Assembly: GCA_947478865.1 (NCBI GenBank)
Contig: CANJXF010000006.1
Coordinates: 46,647 to 110,646, forward strand
Length of the DNA stretch: 64,000 nt
Origin: Verrucomicrobiales bacterium
Lineage (GTDB): Bacteria > Verrucomicrobiota > Verrucomicrobiia > Limisphaerales > CANJXF01
Direction of reading: 5' to 3'
Positions 26,697-35,184 of the stretch are shown one piece after another. The notes beneath the pieces are model-generated. The model was not told the origin of the DNA, did not search any database, and worked only from the letters and a program-made list of their open reading frames with translations. Within the stretch, counting starts at the first letter, position 1. Every line of letters begins with the position of its first letter. Made by a program: the position numbers and the translations under genes.

Positions 26697-26996
26697 ATGT
26701 TTTCGCACATTGTCATTTTTTGGACCGATCCGAGCAACCCAACCGCCGCTGATGAATTGGTCGCGGGCATGGAGAAATTCCTGCGCCCGATTCCCGGCGT
26801 AGTTCACTTTCATGTTGGGCGAATGGTTGGGAGCCCTCGCCCCGTGGTCGATCAAACCTATCAGGTCGCGCTCAATTTAGTTTTCCCTGATAAGCAGGCG
26901 CAGGACGATTATCAGACCCATCCGTTGCACGTGGAATTCGTCGAGACGGTTTTCAAGAAGGTTTGCAAAAAAGCGCTGATTTACGACTTCGCGTAA
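26697..26996 (+). CDS. Dabb-family (stress-responsive A/B barrel) protein
   Basis: A 99-residue dimeric alpha/beta-barrel protein. It begins MFSHIVIFWTDPSN and ends VETVFKKVCKKALIYDFA, and the central IPGVVHFHVG and YQVALNLVFPDKQAQDDYQTHPLH are typical of the Dabb domain. It follows the C39-like gene by 12 bases and may be co-transcribed. Its 3' end overlaps the xer gene on the other strand by 16 bases. Confidence 0.88.
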   Translation: MFSHIVIFWTDPSNPTAADELVAGMEKFLRPIPGVVHFHVGRMVGSPRPVVDQTYQVALNLVFPDKQAQDDYQTHPLHVEFVETVFKKVCKKALIYDFA

Positions 26997-27934
26997 TCTG
27001 GTCCGCGCTGAAGTTTGGCGCGGGGATGAAACTTTTGATGAACTTCCCGCAATCGTGATCCCGCGACGTGGGTGTAAACTTCCGTCGTATTGATCGTCGC
27101 GTGCCCCAGCAATTCCTGAATTACGCGCAAGTCCGCGCCGTGTTCCAAGAGGTGCGTCGCAAAACTATGGCGGAGCATGTGGGGTGTGATGTTGCGGGCG
27201 ATTCCAGAGAGTCGCGCCCGCCGCTTGATGCGCCACCATAGAGTCACCGAGGCAAAAGGAGTTCCTCGTCGCGTGAGAAAAACATTCCCGGGGGACCTTC
27301 TATTGACGAGCGCCGGGCGAGCGGTTCGCAAGTAGCGCTCAATCGCCTCAATTGCTTTTTTACCGACCGGCACGACGCGCTCCTTGTTTCCCTTTCCAAT
27401 GACGTTGATGAAACCGGCCTCCAGATGCAGTTGTTCGAGCCGGATGTTTTTCAATTCCGAGAGGCGCAAGCCAGACGCATAAGCCAATTCCAGGATGGCC
27501 TGATCACACAGATGACTCTCCGTTTCCGGCATTTGAGGAGTGAAAAGCTGTTCAATTTCAGCATTGGTGAGCGCCTTGGGCAATCGCTTCCAACGGCGCG
27601 GCAAGGAAAGATTCTCAGCGATGTTCAGCGGCAAAAGTTTCTCCTGCTCCGCAAATCGATAGAAGGCACGCAGAGCGGCGATCTCGAGGTAAACACTTTC
27701 AGAACTCAATTTGCGAGTGGAGTCCTCGGGCTGATTTTCCAGCGAGCGCTGTCGCTCATTTTCGATAAATGACATCAGATGAGACAGCTCAACGGATTTC
27801 CAATCGGCAATCTTCTCTTTTTCCGCCCAAGCCAAAAATCGTCCAAGCAAGCTGGCGTAGGTTTTTTGGGTGTGCTCGGATTGTCCCCGCTCGTGCCTGA
27901 GGTAAACCAAAAAATTTTCGATAAGGCTCTGCAC
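26981..27934 (-). CDS. Tyrosine recombinase XerC/XerD-like
   Basis: A 317-residue tyrosine recombinase. The N-terminal SAM-like domain covers residues 1-100. The catalytic set is Arg in ASGLRLSEL, Lys in GKGNKERVVP, HMLRHSFATHL (H-x-x-R), His in LGHATINTTEVYTH, and the nucleophile Tyr in that last motif. Length and order fit the chromosomal dimer resolvase XerC/XerD. The gene has no flanking attachment-like repeats, so it is more likely the housekeeping recombinase than a phage integrase. Confidence 0.9.
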   Translation of the reverse strand: MQSLIENFLVYLRHERGQSEHTQKTYASLLGRFLAWAEKEKIADWKSVELSHLMSFIENERQRSLENQPEDSTRKLSSESVYLEIAALRAFYRFAEQEKLLPLNIAENLSLPRRWKRLPKALTNAEIEQLFTPQMPETESHLCDQAILELAYASGLRLSELKNIRLEQLHLEAGFINVIGKGNKERVVPVGKKAIEAIERYLRTARPALVNRRSPGNVFLTRRGTPFASVTLWWRIKRRARLSGIARNITPHMLRHSFATHLLEHGADLRVIQELLGHATINTTEVYTHVAGSRLREVHQKFHPRAKLQRGPDYAKS

Positions 27935-28059
27935 GGAACAAACTTAATCAAAACTTCGGGCGGGCCGCACGAACAAAGGTTCTTGACCGTATGGCTTAAC
28001 GAAGGGTTTAAGAGGGCGTTTGGATCCGGTAGAACGAGGGTTGCCGGGCGTGAGCCATA

Positions 28060-28557
28060 TCAACGATTAGTTGGCGCGACCAGATCATTTCCCGGCCCGT
28101 TCGTGCGTTGGCGGCGAGAGCCATCCTTTGGATATTTGCGGCGAAAATCCTCGATGGCCTCTTCTGGCTTGCGTTGGGCCTTCAGTTTTTCCTCAAACTT
28201 TTTCTGCTGCTCCGGGGTGAGTTGGGCTCGAATCTGGTCGCGAACTTTTTTCACTTCCTCACTCATTTCCGGAGCGATTTTTTCCCGGATCTCTTTCGTG
28301 TGTTCCTGGCTTTCCTTCAGGATTTTCTCGATGTTCACGCGCTGTTCGGGGGTAAGGTTCAGGTCATGATCCATACGGCGGAGAAATTCCCGCTGAACCA
28401 GGCGAGACGCGGAGGGCGGCGCATTACTGGACATGCCCGGAAACGGGTGGCGATTTTCGAAGCTGCGGGAAGTTTTTTTCGTGATCAAGACGCCAACCAC
28501 GAGGCCGGAGCAGAAGATCACCAAGGTAGCTAGAATGATTTTCCAAGTGCTCACCAA
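28060..28557 (-). CDS. CpxP/Spy-like periplasmic membrane-anchored protein
   Basis: A 165-residue protein with an N-terminal membrane anchor (WKIILATLVIFCSGLVVGVLIT) and a helical periplasmic domain containing LNLTPEQRVNIEKIL and AQLTPEQQKKFEE, the LTxxQ motifs of CpxP/Spy-like proteins and periplasmic metal sensors. It is the last gene of the sigma / anti-sigma / CpxP-like operon, overlapping the anti-sigma gene by 7 bases. It is probably a stress-sensing partner or chaperone in the envelope. Confidence 0.8.
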   Translation of the reverse strand: MVSTWKIILATLVIFCSGLVVGVLITKKTSRSFENRHPFPGMSSNAPPSASRLVQREFLRRMDHDLNLTPEQRVNIEKILKESQEHTKEIREKIAPEMSEEVKKVRDQIRAQLTPEQQKKFEEKLKAQRKPEEAIEDFRRKYPKDGSRRQRTNGPGNDLVAPTNR

Positions 28558-28871
28558 ACATCCTCACCGATGGCCAGGGCTGAATGTTCTCCCAGCGCAG
28601 CGTAAACCGTTTCCTTCAGTTCCTGTGACAACTCGACGTTGTCGCTGGACATCGTTTGATACGACCAACCGCCCAGCAGAACCATCGCAACGACGCACGC
28701 TGCAGCCGCACGCCAAAGCGCGCCACTCCACATCTCAAGGGCATTGGCGACCGGCCTGGCCAAGTTGGCCATGATCCGTTTTTCAAATGCGAACGGAACA
28801 TGGTCGCTCGGCGGATTTTTCCGCGCGGCCAGAATCAATTTTTCCTGAAGCTGCTGTAAATTCATACTCAC
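28551..28871 (-). CDS. Membrane-bound anti-sigma-factor-like protein
   Basis: A 106-residue protein with a cytosolic N-terminal segment (about 45 residues), one transmembrane helix (AAAACVVAMVLLGGWSY) and a short periplasmic tail. It sits directly between an ECF sigma factor gene and the CpxP-like gene, an arrangement usual for anti-sigma factors, although no zinc-binding HxxxCxxC motif is visible. Starts at 28871 and 28865 (second ATG) are both possible. Confidence 0.7.
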   Translation of the reverse strand: MSMNLQQLQEKLILAARKNPPSDHVPFAFEKRIMANLARPVANALEMWSGALWRAAAACVVAMVLLGGWSYQTMSSDNVELSQELKETVYAALGEHSALAIGEDVW

Positions 28872-28902
28872 AATGTTTTAGACGGGCGCTTTCATTTTGC
28901 GG

Positions 28903-29487
28903 TTACAGGTACTTATCACGACTTATTTTTGCGACGATTTTTCGCATTTCGGCCCGGGCACGAAACGCCCGCACCTTGACCAGCGGTACCGACCAACCCG
29001 TCAATTCGGCGATCTCCTTGACTGAACGCTCTTCAATTTCCAAAAGGGTGATCACCAATTGCGCGGCGGGCGAAAGCTGGGTCAATATTCTGTCCACGAG
29101 TTCTTTGGCGGCGGTGGCGCTTTCGCTGGCAGTATCGGGCTGAACCACAAACCGATCGAGCCACTCGGATTCAGGCTCAGTTAATTCGCTGAAGGCGGTT
29201 TCACGATTCCGCTGATGCCCTCGCAAAAAATCGTAACAGGTCCGCACCGCCAGCCGCATCAACCAGTGTTCGAATGGCGCTTCCCCGCGAAAACTGTTCA
29301 GCTTTTGAAACGACTTTGAAAAAATCTCTTGAACGATGTCTTCAACTTCACTCTCCCGCCGGGCATAACGCCGGGCGGTTGCAAACACCCGAGGCTGATA
29401 CTTTTTGATCAACGGCTCAAAACTGCTGGCATCGCCGTTGAGCACGGCGGCAATCAGCTCAGAGTCGGTTGGTTCCATCGTGTCCAA
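28903..29487 (-). CDS. ECF-type RNA polymerase sigma factor
   Basis: A 194-residue ECF sigma factor. Region 2 reads FEPLIKKYQPRVFATARRYARRESEVEDIVQEIFSKSFQKL. The linker is short, and region 4 is LVITLLEIEERSVKEIAELTGWSVPLVKVRAFRARAEMRK. It heads a three-gene operon with the anti-sigma-like and CpxP-like genes, implying an envelope stress circuit. A terminator at 29520-29548 separates it from the upstream secreted-protein gene. Confidence 0.92.
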   Translation of the reverse strand: MDTMEPTDSELIAAVLNGDASSFEPLIKKYQPRVFATARRYARRESEVEDIVQEIFSKSFQKLNSFRGEAPFEHWLMRLAVRTCYDFLRGHQRNRETAFSELTEPESEWLDRFVVQPDTASESATAAKELVDRILTQLSPAAQLVITLLEIEERSVKEIAELTGWSVPLVKVRAFRARAEMRKIVAKISRDKYL

Positions 29488-29519
29488 TTAGGGGCAGATC
29501 AATGGTTCTGTCAAAACTA

Positions 29520-29548
29520 GAAAGCCACTGCGGGTGGCAGTGGCTTTC
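29520..29548 (-). terminator. Terminator between the secreted CpxP-like and ECF sigma genes
   Basis: A 12-bp perfect stem GAAAGCCACTGC / GCAGTGGCTTTC encloses a 5-base loop. On the minus strand it is followed by TAGTTTTG, a broken T-run. It lies 18 bases beyond the stop of the 162-residue gene and before the sigma gene start. Confidence 0.7.
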
Positions 29549-29566
29549 CTATGCTAAGAATTCTGG

Positions 29567-30055
29567 CTATTTGTCGGCCGGCTTTTCCGCTCCTGGTTTT
29601 TCACGGCGTCCCGGTCCACCCTCACCACGGCGCTGTTCCATGAATTTTTTGCGCATCTCCAGTTTCTCCAAAGTTTCCTTTTCCGAGTCAGTAATGCTTC
29701 CGTCCGTTTTCTTTTTCTGCAGCTCCGTCAGTTTCTTTTCTGCCGCAGCTTTGACTTTGGCCCGGCGTTCATCTTCGGGAAGTTTCTTCAGCTCTTCCGG
29801 ATCAAGCCCTAGATCCTTGGCCATTTTCTTCATTTCTTCACCACGTCTTTCGAGATTGGCGGCGCCCTCGGGATGCTTTTCGCGAAGTTCCTTTAGCTTC
29901 GCCTGACGTTCTTCAGGCGTAAGATTTTTCAATTTTTCACGAAGCTCCTCGCGATTCGGACGCTCTTCCGGTTTGGCATCTTCGGCTTGAACCCATTGTG
30001 GCGCCGTCATGGCCATTAGCCCGGCCATCGCGCAGATAAGTTTTACGTTTTTCAT
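29567..30055 (-). CDS. Secreted highly charged helical protein with LTPEER motif
   Basis: A 162-residue protein with a signal peptide (CAMAGLMAMTAPQWVQA) and a mature part dominated by Lys, Glu and Arg in long helices. KNLTPEERQAKLKELREKHPE resembles the CpxP/Spy LTxxQ element, and ELQKKKTDGSITDSEKETLEKLEMRKKFMEQ continues the coil. The C-terminus is a Gly/Pro/Lys-rich tail. No known family is certain. It sits upstream of the sigma operon, behind its own terminator, and may belong to the same envelope stress response. Confidence 0.7.
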   Translation of the reverse strand: MKNVKLICAMAGLMAMTAPQWVQAEDAKPEERPNREELREKLKNLTPEERQAKLKELREKHPEGAANLERRGEEMKKMAKDLGLDPEELKKLPEDERRAKVKAAAEKKLTELQKKKTDGSITDSEKETLEKLEMRKKFMEQRRGEGGPGRREKPGAEKPADK

Positions 30056-30153
30056 TTTGTTCTATTAATTGTTGTTTTGCTCGGCATAAGGAGAGACGAG
30101 GCAACAACTTTCGAAGTTACACGATAATAAATCCTTCCCGGCCGCGAGTCCGA

Positions 30154-30408
30154 TCAATTGCGGATGATGCCAAAGGCGCGCTCGAACTCGGCCGAGAATT
30201 GCGCAATGTCGCTCGATATTTTTGCCGGTTGTTCGCTGAGACTGGCGGACATGCTTCCTGCCAACTCCGGTTTCGTCCGCAATATTTCGACTGAAATAAC
30301 CACCATGGAAAGGTGGTTGTTTATGTCGTGGCGCATCTTTGAAAGTTTTTGCGCCAATTCTTCGATCTGCTGCGGGCTGAACGTAACAGGAGTTTTTGGG
30401 GTCACCAT
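30154..30408 (-). CDS. Orphan histidine-kinase dimerisation-like (DHp) domain protein
   Basis: An 84-residue, all-helical protein. LAQKLSKMRHDINNHLSMVVISVEIL resembles the H-box of NtrB- and Spo0B-like dimerisation domains (H-D-x-x-N), with His27 as the candidate phosphorylation site, and the rest is a second helix. No ATPase domain is present. It lies 49 bases downstream of the ABC exporter gene on the same strand. It could be a phosphotransfer protein or a degenerate kinase remnant. Confidence 0.6.
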   Translation of the reverse strand: MVTPKTPVTFSPQQIEELAQKLSKMRHDINNHLSMVVISVEILRTKPELAGSMSASLSEQPAKISSDIAQFSAEFERAFGIIRN

Positions 30409-30457
30409 TGGGCCACGATGCGGGCATCAGGCATGGGAAATCAAGCGAGTTTGCTTT

Positions 30458-32233
30458 CTAATCCGTCGTGACTGCCGGCAACGCGTCAAGTTCCCGCAAA
30501 ACCCGGCTGTAGTAACCGCTGCGTCGAATCAATGCGTCATGCGTGCCGAACTCAACAACCCGTCCGCCGTCCAGCACGAGAATCTTGTCGGCGCGCAGAA
30601 CCATGTTCAAGCGATGGGCCACAATCAAAGTGGTCCGCCCCTGGGTCAATCGCTCCATGCCGGACAACACGAGCGATTCGCTTTCCGCATCCAAGGCGCT
30701 CGTCGGTTCATCGAGTAAAAGAATGGGCGCATTTTTCAAAAATGCGCGCGCCAAATTGATCCGCTGTTGTTCGCCGATGCTCAAGCGCGCGGCGCCTTCG
30801 CCAATGAGCGTTTCGTATCTGCGCGGCGTCCGCTGGATGAACTCATCCGCATTGGCCAAGCGCGCGGCGTCCTCGATTTCTCGAAGCGACGCGCCCGGTT
30901 TTCCAAACGAAATATTTTCCGCAATGCTGCCCGCCAAGAGGATCGGTTGCTGCAAAACCAAGGCGATTTGCGAACGTAAATCTTTCAACGTAAATTCGCG
31001 CAGAGCCGCTCCGTCCAACTCGATCGCGCCGCTGGTCGGGTCGAAAAAGCGCGGCAGCAAATTCAGCAAGGTCGTCTTCCCGGCGCCGCTCGGACCGACG
31101 ATGGCGATGCGCTCGCCTGCTTTCACCGCGAAGCTGACTTGATGAAGGATCTCGACACCCGTTTCGTAGCCGAAGCAAACGTTCTTGAATTCAATGCTGC
31201 CTCGCACCGCGAGGTTCTGCTTTGGCGAAAGATTTTCTTGGATTTCCTCCGGCGCGTCCAAGATTTCAAATACACGGCGAGTGCCTGCGCCCGCGCCAGA
31301 CACCGTCGTTCCAACGTGCGAAAGCTGGTTCAGCGGTTCGTAGAGCTGGGCCAGATATGCGATAAAAATCAAAAGTTCACCCACCGTCAGACGGCCCGCC
31401 AAAACTTCATTTGCGCCAAGCCACGTAATCGTTGTTCCGCCCAGACCGAACAGAATCGCCAGCGAAAACCAGTAGAGCAGTTCAAATCCATGCTGGGAAA
31501 TGCGACGTTCCTCGGCTGCAAAAACCTTTTCGTTGAAGCGTTTCATTTCGAGATCCTCGTGCGTGTAGCTCTGGATCAACTGCATCGAGGCAATGCTTTG
31601 TTGCACAAGCGAAGTCACCTTGCTGTCCGCCTGTTGCGCTGCGGTGGCCCGCCGACTCATCCGTGCTCCAAAAAATTTTATGAACACAACTAGAAGAGGA
31701 ACCAGCGCCAGCGCTGCGAGGGTCAATCGTCCGTTCAATTTTGCCATGACGAAAACCATCAGCAGCAGGGACAAGAATGCGGTGGCGAACGTGATCATCC
31801 CTTGCTGGAACAAGGATTGAAACGCGTAGGTGTCCCACGATGCGCGATAGATCAAATCCCCGGAATTCGCGCCTTGGTAAAACCGAAGCGAGAGGCGTTG
31901 CAACCGCGCAAAAAGTTCATTGCGAACCCGCGTCAGACCGCGCAAGCCGATTTTGATGGAAAGAAAATTTTGCAGCGCCGAAAATCCGCCTTGCGCAAAG
32001 TGGAGAACGAAAACCATGCCGCACAAAATGGCCAGCAGCCCTGTTTTGTTTGCGGCAAAATTCTCGATCGCCGAAGGAACGGATTTCGTTCCCAGAACGG
32101 AATCGACGATCAGAGCCAGCGGCCAAGGCTTAAGAACATTCAGGACTGTACTGGCCAACATGATGAAAAAAACCAGGGCAAGGCGCGGCGCATCCGGTCG
32201 AAAATAAGCGAAGGCGCGCAGAAGGTTTTTCAT
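30458..32233 (-). CDS. MsbA-like ABC exporter (fused permease and ATPase)
   Basis: A 591-residue half-transporter. Residues 1-320 form a six-helix ABC exporter domain, and residues about 345-580 the ATPase: Walker A GPSGAGKTTLL, signature RLSIGEQQRINLARA, Walker B ILLLDEPTSALD, and the H-loop IVAHRLN. Homodimeric exporters of this type flip lipids or lipid-linked glycans (MsbA) or drugs. A GNAT-like gene lies 84 bases upstream and the DHp-like gene follows. Confidence 0.93.
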   Translation of the reverse strand: MKNLLRAFAYFRPDAPRLALVFFIMLASTVLNVLKPWPLALIVDSVLGTKSVPSAIENFAANKTGLLAILCGMVFVLHFAQGGFSALQNFLSIKIGLRGLTRVRNELFARLQRLSLRFYQGANSGDLIYRASWDTYAFQSLFQQGMITFATAFLSLLLMVFVMAKLNGRLTLAALALVPLLVVFIKFFGARMSRRATAAQQADSKVTSLVQQSIASMQLIQSYTHEDLEMKRFNEKVFAAEERRISQHGFELLYWFSLAILFGLGGTTITWLGANEVLAGRLTVGELLIFIAYLAQLYEPLNQLSHVGTTVSGAGAGTRRVFEILDAPEEIQENLSPKQNLAVRGSIEFKNVCFGYETGVEILHQVSFAVKAGERIAIVGPSGAGKTTLLNLLPRFFDPTSGAIELDGAALREFTLKDLRSQIALVLQQPILLAGSIAENISFGKPGASLREIEDAARLANADEFIQRTPRRYETLIGEGAARLSIGEQQRINLARAFLKNAPILLLDEPTSALDAESESLVLSGMERLTQGRTTLIVAHRLNMVLRADKILVLDGGRVVEFGTHDALIRRSGYYSRVLRELDALPAVTTD

Positions 32234-32317
32234 TTTCCGCGAGATTAGACGGAACCGATCACGGGAAACACCAGAAATTTTCTCTGATCAATTGAAGATT
32301 GGAGAATCGTCACAAGG

Positions 32318-32941
32318 TCAGGGCTGCAGGCTGGCTCTGTGCTTCATCAAAAATACGACACCAATTGCCACGAGGACGAAGAGTAAGACGGCCATGCCCC
32401 ACGCGATTCCTTTGAAGAGCCGCGCCTGTTCAAACATTTTTTGGGTGCGCTGCTGCTCCTCCGCTTTGAACTGCGCGAACTGCGCTTCGAGCACGGTCGG
32501 CTCAGCGAGGTCTTCTCGCAATTGCAACGTCACCCAGTTCGGTTTGATCTCGCCGAAATCAGCCGGCGCTTTCGCGCGGACTTCAGCCGTAGCTTCGGCG
32601 AACCCGCAATCCTTCCGCCAAAAGGGCGCTCTCTCATCGGTCCAAAGCCGAAACAATCCGTGATTGGCGGCGACGCTGCCCAGCCGTTGCCAGAGCAGCG
32701 GGCGCAATTCATCGGTCAGCGCAAAATCGGTGTAAGCCTCGCTGTGAATTTTCCCTGAAGATCCGGCGATCTGCATTCCGATCGCGCCAAAAATTTTACC
32801 ACCCATTCCTTCGGCGACCTGGAATTCCGTGAACCGCTTTTCCAGTTCGTGCGCAGGCAACAGCGCGGATTGCCAGAGCAGAACCAATTGATCCAGATCA
32901 TCGGTCGTGGCCCGGCGCACGCGATATGTTTCTGAATTCAT
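32318..32941 (-). CDS. GNAT-like N-acetyltransferase with C-terminal membrane helix
   Basis: A 207-residue protein from ATG 32941; the track begins 33 codons earlier, in a stretch without the fold. RVRRATTDDLDQLVLLW opens a GNAT-type alpha/beta fold with WVTLQLREDL near its end. The acetyl-CoA loop (Q/RxxGxG/A) is not clear. A coiled segment (FEQARLFK) and a transmembrane helix (GIAWGMAVLLFVLVAIGVVFLM) close it, so it is membrane-tethered. Enzymatic activity is doubtful because the cofactor motif is weak. Confidence 0.65.
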   Translation of the reverse strand: MNSETYRVRRATTDDLDQLVLLWQSALLPAHELEKRFTEFQVAEGMGGKIFGAIGMQIAGSSGKIHSEAYTDFALTDELRPLLWQRLGSVAANHGLFRLWTDERAPFWRKDCGFAEATAEVRAKAPADFGEIKPNWVTLQLREDLAEPTVLEAQFAQFKAEEQQRTQKMFEQARLFKGIAWGMAVLLFVLVAIGVVFLMKHRASLQP

Positions 32942-33040
32942 CCCGCGCAATTTATCAAAGGAGGCGGGCCGGGCGATAATTTTTTCGCTCCAACCTGGTT
33001 TTCGCGAGCTGGCCAAACTAACAAGCTCGACGTCTCGCAA

Positions 33041-35107
33041 TTATGGCGCGACCGCGCGAAAGAAACGCCTGGACAGATTCAGGTTGGTCGTGAATTGAAA
33101 CGACGCGTTCGATGTGGCGACATTCGTGGAAATGTTGATCCAGTTCGTCAGGTTCGTGGACGATTGAATTCGGTAGGTCCGCTGCGGCATCGCGGAAAAC
33201 TGCAGGACAATGACCCGGTTGGAGGCGACTTGATTCGTCGACGAAAAGCCTAATGAAGAATTGATCGCGACCGGGTTTGCCGAAAAATTGATATTGCTCA
33301 CACTCAATCCGACTACTGGATTTTCCGCGTTCGTCCCCACTGTGACCGTCTGGTTCGTCGGGCTGAAACCGGCACCAACCCCCGTGGGCGTGACCACGAA
33401 ATTCCCGGTGCCAAGACCAAAAATTGTATAATACCCGTTAGTCGCCGAGACCCCGGATTGTGTCCCCGCCTTCACCGTGATTCCCGCAACCCCATTGGTT
33501 CCTTCCGTGATCCGTCCGCTGATGCTGTAGGTGGGAATCAATTCAAAGGCGCCCGCATCGCAATTGGTCCCCTGCGGGCGGGGAATGCCGCGTTGGTCAA
33601 GGCCGCCGCAAATCCCGGGATCGCCCGTATCGACGGCTGGACTGTTCGTCAACAAGGCCATGGTCTGAGTCAACCCGCCGTTGCTCGCGATGGCGGCAAG
33701 CCGCAGGTCCAAGCTGTTGCGACTCTTGAACGTCGTAGTAAAATTGCAGCTGCTGTCCGAACAAATATTATAGCCGCCGTCGGTGACGCCGCCGGAACAA
33801 CTCGGCCCGGAAACCCCCTTGGCCAAAATCGTATTTTGAAGATAAACGATGCCGCTGAGCCGATAGGTATTTCCGCCGAGCGCAGAGCCGGTAGAGCCAT
33901 TATTGTCCGAGAAATTTGGATTTGTCCCGCCGACTCCGCCCGTCGCGTTATTTGTGGCGAAGGTGCTGCTGACAATCGTGACGTTGTTGGAACTGTAAAT
34001 CGCCCCGCCGTTGCCGCTTCCGCCGTTGCCGCCGATCAGGAAATTGCCGCTATAAACGTCACCACCTTTGCCGCCTTGCGACGCATTTTGATGGAACGTG
34101 CTGGTATCAATCGCCACCTCCCCAAGATTGTAAATGCCGCCACCGTGCCCCGCGCCGCCGCTGTCCCCGCTTTTATCAACGCCAGCGTGTTGTGAAATCC
34201 CGCCGACAGTCGTGTTCGTAAAGAAAGTTGAATTCGTAATCAGCACCGTTCCAAGGTTGTAAATCGCTCCGCCCAATGCACTCGACCCGCTGCCGCCCGA
34301 ACCCGGCACGCCCGGAAACGATGCCGTGCCACCACTTCCGGCGGAACTGCCGTCTCCAGCGAACGCATGATTATTGACGACAGAACTGTTGAGAATCACA
34401 ACGGTGCCGCTGTTGTAAATGGCCCCGCCGCGGGCCGCTGCGCCGTTGCCGCCGTTACCGCCGTTGCCGCCAAACAAGGTCGCATTTCCGCCATTGCCTC
34501 CCGTCCCACCATCGCCGCCGACCGCCGTGTTGCTGGAAATCGTGCAATTGACCAGCACGTTGGTTCCGCCCAGGTTATAAATCGCGCCACCAATTCCCGT
34601 CGTTCCAGCGGTGCCGTTGCCGCCGTCATTGCCCGTTGAGCCGTTCCTTCCGTTCACGCCGTTTGTGCCGCTGGCCTGGTTGCCGGAGAAAACGCAGTTG
34701 GTGAGAAACAGATTGCCGCCCGAATTATAGATTCCGCCGCCATTCGTACTCAGTCCATCGACAAGACTCAGATTTGCCATGCTCAAAGTGACGTTGCTGG
34801 CCACGTTGAAAAGACGCACGGCGTTGTTGCCGCTGATCGTGATCGAAACGTTGGAGGCGTTAATAAAAACATCCGTGGCGACCTCAAGAACGCTCGTCAG
34901 CGTCAAACTGGAACTGCCATGAAAAGTGATTTCGCCTCCAGCAGCGAGCGCGTTCTGAAAAACGGTTTGAGTGAAGTTGGTGATGACCGAGGCCCTGGTT
35001 GCGGTCGGCATCGAAAGCATCAGGAGGACTGCCAGGAAACCAGCGCCAACCCGCCCACATATTTTGTTTAGAACTGATTTCAAGAGCTTTGTTTGATAGC
35101 AAAACAC
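33041..35107 (-). CDS. Secreted right-handed beta-helix protein (choice-of-anchor Q domain)
   Basis: A 688-residue protein from a GTG at 35107 (TTG at 35083 is possible). A signal peptide ends near ATRAS. Residues about 60-450 are a Gly/Asn-rich beta-helix with repeating GGAIYN and ITNSTFF-type turns, the pattern of PbH1 repeats and polymorphic outer-membrane proteins. A choice-of-anchor Q-type segment (NSPAVDTGDPGICGGLDQRG) and a carboxypeptidase-regulatory-like sandwich (SISGRITEGTNGVAGITV) follow. The C-terminal tail (RIQSSTNLTNWINIST...FFRAVAP) resembles tails on two other secreted proteins here. It is likely a surface or extracellular adhesin or glycan-binding protein. Confidence 0.8.
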   Translation of the reverse strand: MFCYQTKLLKSVLNKICGRVGAGFLAVLLMLSMPTATRASVITNFTQTVFQNALAAGGEITFHGSSSLTLTSVLEVATDVFINASNVSITISGNNAVRLFNVASNVTLSMANLSLVDGLSTNGGGIYNSGGNLFLTNCVFSGNQASGTNGVNGRNGSTGNDGGNGTAGTTGIGGAIYNLGGTNVLVNCTISSNTAVGGDGGTGGNGGNATLFGGNGGNGGNGAAARGGAIYNSGTVVILNSSVVNNHAFAGDGSSAGSGGTASFPGVPGSGGSGSSALGGAIYNLGTVLITNSTFFTNTTVGGISQHAGVDKSGDSGGAGHGGGIYNLGEVAIDTSTFHQNASQGGKGGDVYSGNFLIGGNGGSGNGGAIYSSNNVTIVSSTFATNNATGGVGGTNPNFSDNNGSTGSALGGNTYRLSGIVYLQNTILAKGVSGPSCSGGVTDGGYNICSDSSCNFTTTFKSRNSLDLRLAAIASNGGLTQTMALLTNSPAVDTGDPGICGGLDQRGIPRPQGTNCDAGAFELIPTYSISGRITEGTNGVAGITVKAGTQSGVSATNGYYTIFGLGTGNFVVTPTGVGAGFSPTNQTVTVGTNAENPVVGLSVSNINFSANPVAINSSLGFSSTNQVASNRVIVLQFSAMPQRTYRIQSSTNLTNWINISTNVATSNASFQFTTNLNLSRRFFRAVAP
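34436..34530. repeat. Imperfect GCC/GTT/GCC triplet-rich stretch
   Basis: Within the beta-helix gene the sense-strand complement codes for repeated GGNGGNGG turns, so the plus strand reads as imperfect ccgccgttgccgcc units. Such low-complexity DNA is prone to slippage and length variation. It is part of the coding sequence and has no independent function that I can see. Confidence 0.5.
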
Positions 35108-35184
35108 CGAATGTTACACAAAGTTTTTCGGTTTTACTCACCGGCTAAATTGACAGTCCAAAATTTTACTGCAAAGGTGCGCTC

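Noticed and set aside
26981-27934. Phage or island integrase
   Set aside because: The recombinase is XerC/D-like in length and motifs, with no flanking direct repeats, tRNA or phage genes.
34436-34530. Minisatellite or CRISPR-like repeat in the beta-helix gene
   Set aside because: The triplet pattern is explained by Gly-Asn turn repeats in the encoded beta-helix.
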